DNA of 64,000 bases from Alphaproteobacteria bacterium (lineage in GTDB: Bacteria > Pseudomonadota > Alphaproteobacteria > Caulobacterales > Maricaulaceae): positions 434,001 through 498,000 of the forward strand of contig JANSXV010000002.1 in NCBI GenBank assembly GCA_024742735.1, given 5' to 3'. This document shows, in pieces, positions 8,895-16,004 of this stretch. Position 1 is the stretch's first letter. Every line of letters starts with the position of its first letter. The notes under the pieces were generated by a model. That model was not told the DNA's origin. It ran no database searches and worked only from the letters and a program-made list of their open reading frames with translations. A program made the translations under genes and the position numbers.

Positions 8895-9980
8895 ATGGAC
8901 GCCATCGTTCATATCGGTGTCGGGAAGACCGGCACTTCGGCGATCCAGCGTACGCTCATGAACAACCGGGGCGCGCTGCAAGCGCGCGGCTTTTATTATC
9001 CGAAGTGTGCGGCGCGGCCCTCCGGCCGGCACGATCGGCTTGGCGCCCACGCCTTCGCCGACGACATCAATGTCGATGCGCGCAAACTGCTCAAGATCAC
9101 GCCGGAGGGTCTGGAGCAGTTCCGCAGCGAGCTTGAGCGCGATCTGGCCGAGGAATTGGCGGCGGTATCGGCGCAGCAGGACCCTGTCGTCATATTCTCT
9201 GATGAAGGCCTCGCCAACATGCGCACCGAGGCGGAGGTGGCGCGTCTGAAGGCGCTGCTCGCCCCCCATTTCGATTCCATCAAGATCGTTGTTTACATGC
9301 GGCGGCAGGACCTGCACTCGGTCAGCCACTTCTCCCAGCACATAAAGGCCGGGCGTGTCGGATACGCCATCCTGCGCAAGCTGCATTTCTATCAGTATGA
9401 CCGCATGCTGGACATGTGGGCCGGGGTATTCGGTGAAGCTGCGATCCAGCCCCGGATCTTTGAGCGGGACCATATGCCAAACGGGGATGTCGTTGAGGAT
9501 TTCCTCCAGGTTTGCGGCCTCGACAACCCGCAGGACTTCGAGTTCGCGGGCAATCTCAACGAGTCCCTGAATGTGACTGCGGCGGTGTTCCTTTCCCGGC
9601 TAAACGCCCAGATGGCCGATTCTGCCAATACGGACTGGCGCAAGGGCCGCATGCGCGTCGTCAACTACCTGCTTCGAACTTTCCCAGGCAAAGGACTTCG
9701 GCCCGCCCGCGCCGACGCCGAGGAATTCGCGGCGAGGTACGTCCAGTCGAATGAACGGGTGAGGGCGAAGTGGTTTCCGGATCAGGAAACTCTTTTCACG
9801 CAGGCCTTCGACAGCTATCCCGAACGCGCTGACGATGAGTCGATATCTGATGAAGAGCTGTTCGCCATTTCTGCGAATGTGATTGAACAGCTTACCAAGG
9901 ACTACTCGCGTGTCCGGCGCGAATATGCGGACCTGATTAAAGCGGCCGGCGACGATGAGCCGGACGATCGAGACTTCTAG
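8895..9980 (+). CDS. Sulfotransferase family protein 2
   Basis: A 361-residue protein beginning MDAIVHIGVGKTGTSAIQ. This is the strand-loop-helix 5'-phosphosulfate site of the HIGxxKTGTT group of bacterial sulfotransferase-like proteins. The second motif is VVYMRRQDLHSVSHF (132-146), the 3'-phosphate site variant with paired Arg and later Ser. The start ATG at 8895 lies 2 nt after the preceding stop, so it is an operon partner. An in-frame ATG at 8853 inside the upstream gene is rejected. There is little sequence similarity to the preceding gene, so these are distinct subfamilies and not a tandem duplication. Likely cytosolic, modifying a lipid-linked glycan (inference). Confidence 0.75.
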   Translation: MDAIVHIGVGKTGTSAIQRTLMNNRGALQARGFYYPKCAARPSGRHDRLGAHAFADDINVDARKLLKITPEGLEQFRSELERDLAEELAAVSAQQDPVVIFSDEGLANMRTEAEVARLKALLAPHFDSIKIVVYMRRQDLHSVSHFSQHIKAGRVGYAILRKLHFYQYDRMLDMWAGVFGEAAIQPRIFERDHMPNGDVVEDFLQVCGLDNPQDFEFAGNLNESLNVTAAVFLSRLNAQMADSANTDWRKGRMRVVNYLLRTFPGKGLRPARADAEEFAARYVQSNERVRAKWFPDQETLFTQAFDSYPERADDESISDEELFAISANVIEQLTKDYSRVRREYADLIKAAGDDEPDDRDF

Positions 9981-10028
9981 CAGCCGAATTTGGTGCGGCC
10001 GCTTCGCTCATGATAAAGGGATGAACCG

Positions 10029-10202
10029 ATGAGCAAGACCAAAAAGCAGATCGAAGAAGTGAAAGCCAAGATCCTGGCGGCTCGCCAGAAAATCAAGGAC
10101 ACCGAGAAGGAGATCGAGGCTCTTGTTGAAGAGCGTAAGAGCCTGATCGCCAAGAAGCAGGCGGAGACGGCCGCCAAGAAGGCGGAAGCCGGCAACTCCT
10201 GA
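10029..10202 (+). CDS. Small coiled-coil protein, unknown
   Basis: A 57-codon gene that starts at an ATG with AAAGGG 8 nt upstream and ends at TGA 10200-10202. The product is almost one continuous charged helix with heptad-like spacing (for example EEVKAKILAARQKIKDTEKE) and a Lys/Ala-rich tail. It has no Cys, Trp or Tyr. The strong ribosome site, the charge pattern and its place between sulfotransferase genes 2 and 3 argue that it is real. An overlapping four-codon mini frame begins at 10021. A scaffold or partner role for the sulfotransferases is only a guess. Confidence 0.6.
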   Translation: MSKTKKQIEEVKAKILAARQKIKDTEKEIEALVEERKSLIAKKQAETAAKKAEAGNS

Positions 10203-10307
10203 AAGGGACCAAGGCCGGTTGCGCCGGTCGCCCGGTCCCACGCGCACGAAGCGTCCCGCCGCATGGCGGGGCGCCACGCGCTGACAGCGGGCGCGGAAAA
10301 TTCGCCA

Positions 10308-11126
10308 ATGCATGATGATGACGTCATCCTGCAGAACGGCATGGCCAAGAGCGGTAATTACTGGCTCTACACCTGCCTGCAGGCGCTGCTGGCGGAGGGC
10401 GGGATCGCCATGCGGTCCTACATCCAGAATCACGCCATCCATGATGAGGCGAAAGCCTGGACGCTGAGCTTCCCCGAGCAGGCCGATATTGATGTCATCG
10501 ACATCACGCCGGACGGCTACTTTACGCGTATCTCCTCGAAATTCTCCGAGGAGATCACCGATCTGGACGCCCATCTCGGTCGGGTCCGGCATTTATGGTC
10601 TCATTCGCCCTATCGAGGGCCGCTGTCCGATGCGGTTTACCAGCGTTGCCGCAGAGTCTTCTACGTCGTCCGCGATCCGCGCGACGCTCTGCTCTCCCAG
10701 GCCGATTTCATGTTCTCCGAGTACGGACGAACGCACCTGAAGCCGGCCGCCGCGGACCGGGACAGCTTCATCGAGGAGCGCACGCGCTCCTATCCAGGAC
10801 ACTGGGCGCACCATGTCGGCGCGCACCTGGAACTGCAGGGCCGCCTCCCGATCACGATCGTCCAGTATGAGGACATGAAGGCCGACCTTCCCGGTCAGCT
10901 CAAGCGCCTCGCCTCGGCCATGGGGCTGGACGGCATAAGCCGGGCCCGCACCGAAACCCTGGCGGCCTCGCTCGGCTTCAACGCCATGAAGGCGCGGTCC
11001 GGCAGCGCTCACCTGAACAAGGGGCGCTCAGGGCGCTGGCGCAGCGAACTCACCGTCGATCAGCAGGATCGCTTTGCTGAGGCGGCGGGCGATCTCATGG
11101 CGCAGCTGGGCTACGCGGCAGGCTAG
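10308..11126 (+). CDS. Sulfotransferase domain protein 3 (Sulfotransfer_1 type)
   Basis: A 272-residue protein with all classical cytosolic-sulfotransferase landmarks. The 5'-phosphosulfate loop is MAKSGNYWLY (12-21, equivalent to YPKSGTTWL). A His that may be the catalytic base is in LWSHSPY (H99). The 3'-phosphate motif is VVRDPRDALLSQADF (120-134), and there is a C-terminal KGRSGRWR segment equivalent to the RKGxxGDWK PAPS loop, followed by helix residues ELTVDQQDRFAE. The start MHDDDVIL at 10308 is preferred (GGAAAA about 9 nt upstream) over an in-frame ATG at 10263 with no ribosome site. This is the most confident sulfotransferase of the four. Confidence 0.88.
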   Translation: MHDDDVILQNGMAKSGNYWLYTCLQALLAEGGIAMRSYIQNHAIHDEAKAWTLSFPEQADIDVIDITPDGYFTRISSKFSEEITDLDAHLGRVRHLWSHSPYRGPLSDAVYQRCRRVFYVVRDPRDALLSQADFMFSEYGRTHLKPAAADRDSFIEERTRSYPGHWAHHVGAHLELQGRLPITIVQYEDMKADLPGQLKRLASAMGLDGISRARTETLAASLGFNAMKARSGSAHLNKGRSGRWRSELTVDQQDRFAEAAGDLMAQLGYAAG

Positions 11127-11234
11127 GCCTCCCTACCGGACGGCAGGAGCCGGCGGAGTGGGAATTATAGTTACAAACGATTGACTCCGCGCGTTGTGCG
11201 CCGCATTCAAACCCGGCATTTATGGGGGACAGTA

Positions 11235-11951
11235 ATGCTTGCGATAGCGACAGGGCTGCCGAAGGCGGCGAGTACCACGGTCTATGAGCTTCTGATTGCT
11301 GTGCTGCAGCAAGCCGGCAACGATCAGACGGATTGGCGGGAGAAAATCCTGCCCGCTCTCGCCGCGCAGGATGGTGTCGCAGTGTCCAAAACCGGGTTCC
11401 TGCCGACCGACTACGCCAAGGCTGTCCGGCCTGCGCTTGCAGCAAGCGGTTTTGACCAGTGGCACGCGGTGAAAACCAATGGCGGGCTTGTCCAGAAGTG
11501 CCGGTCGCTCATGGATGTCGAACTCGTCAAGGCCGTTGCGGTGTATCGTGACCCCGGTGACGCGGCGTTGTCGCTTCTGGAGCATGCAGAGCATCAGGTC
11601 ACGACTGGCGGACCTGAGCGTGCCCGCCTGGCTCACATCATCACCTTGCGCGACGCCATTGACCATATCGCCGAGCGCACCCGGGCCGCGTCGACCTGGT
11701 TGCGCGATCCGCGTGTCCTGAAGCTCAGCTATCGGATGGTGAAAAATGATCCGGCCAAGACCGCAGCGCGTTTGGCGGCCTATCTCCACCTTGAACTCCC
11801 TGATCCTGACGCAGCGGTCGCCGCCGCTGGCGTGCAGCCTGGCTCAGCGCGGAATCGAAAGTTCGCCGAGGCGGCGTCGCGTGATGAAGCCGCGTACGCC
11901 GCTGAGAAATTCGCCGAGTACGCAGCGCTCGTGGCGGAGCTGAAAAGATAG
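11235..11951 (+). CDS. Sulfotransferase-like protein 4
   Basis: A 238-residue protein. ATGLPKAASTTVYELL (5-20) is a 5'-phosphosulfate loop of the LPKxGSTTL kind, and AVYRDPGDAALSLLEHAEH (102-120) is the 3'-phosphate motif, with R105 and S113. The C-terminal tail is Ala/Glu-rich and helical. The ATG at 11235 has a GGGGGA box 6 nt upstream; an in-frame start at 11181 adds an implausible RRIQTRHLWG leader. A 108-nt gap separates it from sulfotransferase 3, so it may have its own promoter. It ends before a hairpin at 11997-12023. The acceptor is unknown. Confidence 0.7.
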   Translation: MLAIATGLPKAASTTVYELLIAVLQQAGNDQTDWREKILPALAAQDGVAVSKTGFLPTDYAKAVRPALAASGFDQWHAVKTNGGLVQKCRSLMDVELVKAVAVYRDPGDAALSLLEHAEHQVTTGGPERARLAHIITLRDAIDHIAERTRAASTWLRDPRVLKLSYRMVKNDPAKTAARLAAYLHLELPDPDAAVAAAGVQPGSARNRKFAEAASRDEAAYAAEKFAEYAALVAELKR

Positions 11952-11996
11952 GCGGCGGAGCGAAGCGGCGAACCTGCCATATCCGCAGATACAAAG

Positions 11997-12023
11997 GCGC
12001 CGCCGGACAGGATCCGGCGGCGC
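11997..12023 (-). terminator. Hairpin between convergent genes, likely terminator for the SIS gene
   Basis: A perfect 11-bp stem (11997-12007 against 12013-12023) has a 5-nt loop. Read leftward, the stem is followed by CTTTGT, a short U-rich run, so it would terminate the minus-strand gene that ends at 12049. It may also act as a barrier for the sulfotransferase transcript arriving from the left. Confidence 0.6.
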
Positions 12024-12048
12024 TGATCATTGTGAAGTCGCAGGACGG

Positions 12049-12630
12049 TCAGGTGACGGAGTATTCCGCCTCGCCCACCAGCATATCCACCACCGTCGTC
12101 AGCCACATCATGTGCACCGCCTCGACGATATTGTAGGCGCGGCTTTCGAAGAAGAAGCTGATATCGCTGGCCTGCCGCAAGGGATTGTCCGGTGCGCTGC
12201 CGGTGAACGACACGACTTTCAGTCCATTCTCCCGGGCGTATTTCGCCGCGTTGACGACGCTCGGCGATCGGCCCGAGACGCTGATCAGCACGACGGCGTC
12301 CTGGGGATCGGCGAAGTGCTCGACCGCCTTGGCGATCCAGTTCTCATACCCGAAATCATTGGCGAAGCACGTGATCAGGTTCGGCTCATTAAAGTCGAGG
12401 CCGCGAACCTTGCCCTGCTTGGAGAAGTCCACCCGGCCATGGGCGGCGATCGATGCGCTGGCGCCGTTGCCGGCGAACATCAGCTTGCCGCCGTTCTCAC
12501 GCACGGTCACGCAGAGCGCGTAGAATTCCTGAAGGCTCTTGTAGTGCGCCTTGTCGAACGCCGGCTTGAACCGGTCGAAATAATCATCCAGCCAGGCTTG
12601 CGTGCTTGGCCGCTGCGCCGCGTCATCCAT
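12049..12630 (-). CDS. SIS-domain phosphosugar isomerase, GmhA-like
   Basis: A 193-residue single SIS-domain protein. Motifs are FAGNGASASIAAHGRVDFSK (53-72) and VLISVSGRSPSVVNAAKYA. It resembles sedoheptulose-7-phosphate isomerases found in capsule and O-antigen loci, which make D-glycero-D-manno-heptose 7-phosphate; other ketose/aldose phosphates are possible. The ATG at 12630 has AAAAGGG 7 nt upstream; the ATG at 12636 is too close to that box. It is divergent from the aldolase at 12806 with a 175-nt gap. No gmhB, hldE or heptose guanylyltransferase is nearby, so a heptose product is not assured. Confidence 0.8.
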   Translation of the reverse strand: MDDAAQRPSTQAWLDDYFDRFKPAFDKAHYKSLQEFYALCVTVRENGGKLMFAGNGASASIAAHGRVDFSKQGKVRGLDFNEPNLITCFANDFGYENWIAKAVEHFADPQDAVVLISVSGRSPSVVNAAKYARENGLKVVSFTGSAPDNPLRQASDISFFFESRAYNIVEAVHMMWLTTVVDMLVGEAEYSVT

Positions 12631-12805
12631 TATCATACCCTTTTCCGGCGCGTTGTGTCCCCCGCAGCGCGATTGTCCGCGCCCTTCCGCGCCGGTTCGG
12701 AAAGGCGTGCACCGCAAGCTGGCGTCGCGCGCCAGAGTTTGGTACCGGAACGCGGTACGGGATTCAAGCGTGCGGTCGGAGCCGTCGGCAGGCGAGGGGG
12801 ACATC

Positions 12806-13597
12806 ATGAAATCGATCAAGGCCCGCCTGGCGGCTGGCGAGACATGTGTCGGCTCGTGGCTCTCACTGGGCTCGCTGGAGACCGCTGAGATGATGGCGCG
12901 CGCCGGTTTCGACTGGCTGGCCATCGACATGGAGCATACCGGGCTCAGCGCCGGCGATCTGGTGGACCTGATACGGACTGTCGACATGGCGGGCGTGGCG
13001 CCGCTGGTGCGTGTCGGCGAGAACCATCCGCTCCTGATCAAACGCGCGCTCGATGCCGGCGCTCAGGGCGTCATCGTGCCCATGGTCGGCTCTGTCGAAG
13101 AGGCCGAGACCGCCGTGCGCTCGGCGAGTTACCCGCCGCGTGGCGTGCGCGGCGTCGGTCTCTACCGGGCGCAGGACTACGGTCTGGACTTCGCCGGCTA
13201 TCGCGACTGGATCAACGACAACACGCTCGTCGCCATCCAGATTGAACACAAGGACGCTATCGATACTCTGCCGGCCATGCTCGAGGTCGAAGGCGTGGAC
13301 GCGTTCTTCATCGGCCCCTACGATCTGTCCGGTTCGTTCGGTCGGCCCGGTGAGTTCGACAACCCCGAAGTGGCCGACGCTCTCGCCAGGATCAATCAGA
13401 TCGTGAAGTCTGGCGTGCGGCCGGCCTCGGGCACCCATGTCGTCGATCCCGACCCGATCAAGTTGAAGGCGGCCATCGCTGAAGGCCATCGCTTCGTGGC
13501 GTTCTCCAGCGATCTTCTGATCTTTTCTCACGCGCTCAAGGCTCACGGCGAGGGCCTGGATTTGCCGCGCAATTTCAATCCACCCTGGCGGGCCTGA
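12806..13597 (+). CDS. HpcH/HpaI family class II aldolase
   Basis: A 263-residue TIM-barrel aldolase of the 2-keto-3-deoxy-acid group. It has the family residues H44 (DMEH), R69, the GVIVPMV strand (88-94), metal ligands E147 (QIEH) and D173 (PYDLSGSFG), and a product-loop GLYRAQDYG. Such enzymes reversibly condense pyruvate with aldehydes. The ATG at 12806 has GAGGGGGA close upstream, and the protein starts with the family-typical MKSIKARLAAGE. The next gene, a dehydrogenase, follows in 32 nt. In a polysaccharide locus it may build or trim a ulosonic-acid-like sugar (inference). Confidence 0.88.
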   Translation: MKSIKARLAAGETCVGSWLSLGSLETAEMMARAGFDWLAIDMEHTGLSAGDLVDLIRTVDMAGVAPLVRVGENHPLLIKRALDAGAQGVIVPMVGSVEEAETAVRSASYPPRGVRGVGLYRAQDYGLDFAGYRDWINDNTLVAIQIEHKDAIDTLPAMLEVEGVDAFFIGPYDLSGSFGRPGEFDNPEVADALARINQIVKSGVRPASGTHVVDPDPIKLKAAIAEGHRFVAFSSDLLIFSHALKAHGEGLDLPRNFNPPWRA

Positions 13598-13629
13598 ACC
13601 CTGCCGTCCCGGCGAGAGGACATTGATCC

Positions 13630-14724
13630 GTGACCAAGACCATCCGAACCGCAATCGCGGGCTACGGCAAGATCGGCCAGCGCCGCAAGGAAGTCATGGA
13701 AGAGCATGGCGGCTACGAAGTCGTGGCCGTTTGTGACATTCGCTATCCTGCCGAGGGCGCGACGCTGTCCGACGGGACGCCGGCCTATCAGACCTATGAA
13801 AAGCTGCTTGAGCTGGACATCGACGCCCTGGTCGTCTGCCTGCCGAACGACGTCGCGGCGGATGTCGTGGTTGCGGCGCTCGGGCGTGGGCTCCACGTCT
13901 TCTGCGAAAAGCCGCCGGGGCGTGACGTGGCCGACATCGAGAAGGTGATCGAGGCTGAGCGCGCCGCGCCGGGCCTGAAGCTGAAATACGGATTCAATCA
14001 CCGTTATCATGACTCCGTGATCGAAGCGCTCGACATCGTGCAGAGCGGCAAATTCGGCAAGCTTCTGAACATGCGCGGCGTATACGGGAAGTCAGCCTTC
14101 ATCCCCTGGCCCCGTCCGACCGCGACCGGTTCGGACAAGGACGACCGGGCTCAATGGCGCACGTCGCGGGCGATCGCTGGCGGCGGCATCCTGCTGGACC
14201 AGGGCATCCACATGGTCGATCTGATGCTCGCCTTCGCCGGCGGGCCGTTCAGCGATGTGAAGAGCTTCGTCTCCAATGATTTCTGGAAGCAGGACGTGGA
14301 AGACAACGCCTATGCGCTCATGCGCAATGATGAGGGTGTCGTCGCGTTTCTGCATTCAACGGCGACCCAATGGCGCCACAAGTTCAATCTTGAGATTTTT
14401 CTGGAGAACGGTGCGTTGCAGCTGACCGGAATTCTGTCCGGATCGAAGTCCTACGGAGAGGAGAAGCTCACCATCGTTCCCAGGGTCGACAAGGCCAACG
14501 GTCAGCCGTCGGAAACGACTGAGAGCTTCATTTTCGACGAATCCTGGGCGCGCGAGATGGCGGAGTTCGCAGACTGCGTCGCGAACGACAAGCCGGTCGA
14601 AGTTGGAACGAGCACCCAGGCGCTGGACAGCATGAAGACGGTTTACGCCATTTACAGAGCCGATGATCAGTGGGCGAAGTATATGGAGTCCGACGACGGG
14701 CCGCCGGGCTCTGCTGGGGCTTAA
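13630..14724 (+). CDS. Gfo/Idh/MocA family sugar dehydrogenase
   Basis: A 364-residue NAD(P)-dependent oxidoreductase. The Rossmann loop GYGKIG is at 11-16, the EKP signature with the nucleotide-proximal Lys is at 93-95 (CEKPPG), and GGGILLDQGIHMVDL carries the H-x-x-D-type catalytic segment. The start is GTG at 13630, with GAGAGGA about 10 nt upstream. It is in an operon with the aldolase. Family members in such loci oxidise or reduce nucleotide sugars or sugar acids; the substrate cannot be told from sequence. Confidence 0.88.
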   Translation: MTKTIRTAIAGYGKIGQRRKEVMEEHGGYEVVAVCDIRYPAEGATLSDGTPAYQTYEKLLELDIDALVVCLPNDVAADVVVAALGRGLHVFCEKPPGRDVADIEKVIEAERAAPGLKLKYGFNHRYHDSVIEALDIVQSGKFGKLLNMRGVYGKSAFIPWPRPTATGSDKDDRAQWRTSRAIAGGGILLDQGIHMVDLMLAFAGGPFSDVKSFVSNDFWKQDVEDNAYALMRNDEGVVAFLHSTATQWRHKFNLEIFLENGALQLTGILSGSKSYGEEKLTIVPRVDKANGQPSETTESFIFDESWAREMAEFADCVANDKPVEVGTSTQALDSMKTVYAIYRADDQWAKYMESDDGPPGSAGA

Positions 14725-14839
14725 GTCCGAACATCGTTGCATCGGCGACAGCGTTGAGGTCATCTGCACTGCGCTGTTTCGCTAGGAGCGCCGTGCGCTG
14801 GCGGGCTGGGCAGGGAAGATAGGCGCTGGAGGTGGGGCA

Positions 14840-15979
14840 TTGGGCCGGTTTCAGTCAATCGAGGGATTTCGGGCCGTGCTGGCCTGGTGGGTGGTCGTCG
14901 GCCACATGCTGGGCTCGGCAGGTTTTACGCAGAACACCATGCCCGACGGGTTCGCGTTCCTGCGGTCCGGCGAAATCGCCGTTTATGTGTTCATGATCAT
15001 ATCCGGTTTCGTCATCACGCACCTTCTGACCGTGAAGCAGGAAGCCTACTCCATCTACATCATGCGCCGTTTCCTGCGCCTGTTTCCCGTCTTCTTTCTT
15101 GTCATCACGGTCGTGTTCTTCTCCTTCCATCTCGGTGTGCCGATCAGAGGCGGCGGGGAAGGTCTGTGGGTGCACTACCTGCTTGAATCGACCATGCTGC
15201 ACGGCGCGGTGCCCGACACGCTTCTGGACAACGCCTCCAAGCGTCTCGGCGGTCCTGGCTGGTCGATCTCGCTGGAATGGCAGTTCTACCTGATCGCTCC
15301 GTTCCTGATGTACGCGCTGCGCAATCATGGGATCTGGCAGCTTGTCCTTCTGGTCGTGATCATCGTTCTGGCCTGGTCGCAGTTCCTCGGGAACGTGGAT
15401 CGGTGGATCTTCCCGGCCTGGTCGGAGCCCGGACCTGAAACACGCGTGCGGTACTCAAAGCCGTCATTCATCGTCATCGGCCTGCCCTACTTCCTGATCG
15501 GGATATTGTCCTACACGCTTCTCAAATGGGTTCGCGAGCACGCAGACGTCCGGCAGTTCACGGCGCCGGCCGCCATAATCGTCGGCCTGACTTTGATCAC
15601 CGTCATCGAAGTGTATGAGGTGACGATCGCCCTGTTCGTCTGGGGCCTGATCTTTGTCTCTGTCTGCAACGAGAAGAGCGTTCTTGCCCGCGCCGGCGCT
15701 GACAAGCGGCTCTCCTGGCTCGGAGAGATCAGCTACAGCACCTACATCACCCACATGCCCGTGCTTGCGGTCATGGAGACTTTGGTGATGTCCCGGTTGG
15801 GCGTCGAGCAGGAGTGGATCTATTTCGGAACGCTCGCGGCGGTCGCCGTGCCGCCCATCCTGCTTGTTTCAGTCGCATGCTATTACGGCATCGAGAAGCC
15901 GGCGATCCAGTTCGGGCGCAAGCTCGCCAAGCGCATGGAGAAGGGGCGCAGCGAGCGGGCCGAGGCGCGCTCCTCCTGA
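14840..15979 (+). CDS. Membrane acyltransferase 3 (OafA/YrhL family)
   Basis: A 379-residue integral membrane protein with about ten hydrophobic spans. The start is FQSIEGFRAVLAWWVVVGHM, the conserved opening of acyltransferase-3 proteins, in which the catalytic His is in the first span (here GH22M). Another family element, GGPGWSISLEWQFYL, is present. These enzymes O-acetylate LPS O-antigens, exopolysaccharides or peptidoglycan. The start is TTG at 14840, with GGAGG 7 nt upstream. The tail is short, cytosolic and basic. It would add acyl decorations alongside the sulfate groups proposed for this locus. Confidence 0.92.
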   Translation: MGRFQSIEGFRAVLAWWVVVGHMLGSAGFTQNTMPDGFAFLRSGEIAVYVFMIISGFVITHLLTVKQEAYSIYIMRRFLRLFPVFFLVITVVFFSFHLGVPIRGGGEGLWVHYLLESTMLHGAVPDTLLDNASKRLGGPGWSISLEWQFYLIAPFLMYALRNHGIWQLVLLVVIIVLAWSQFLGNVDRWIFPAWSEPGPETRVRYSKPSFIVIGLPYFLIGILSYTLLKWVREHADVRQFTAPAAIIVGLTLITVIEVYEVTIALFVWGLIFVSVCNEKSVLARAGADKRLSWLGEISYSTYITHMPVLAVMETLVMSRLGVEQEWIYFGTLAAVAVPPILLVSVACYYGIEKPAIQFGRKLAKRMEKGRSERAEARSS

Positions 15980-16004
15980 TTGTCGCGCTGACGGGGACGC
16001 ACGC

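Noticed and set aside
8853-8895. Upstream ATG for sulfotransferase 2
   Set aside because: It would lie inside gene 1 and add an Arg/His-rich leader with no ribosome site.
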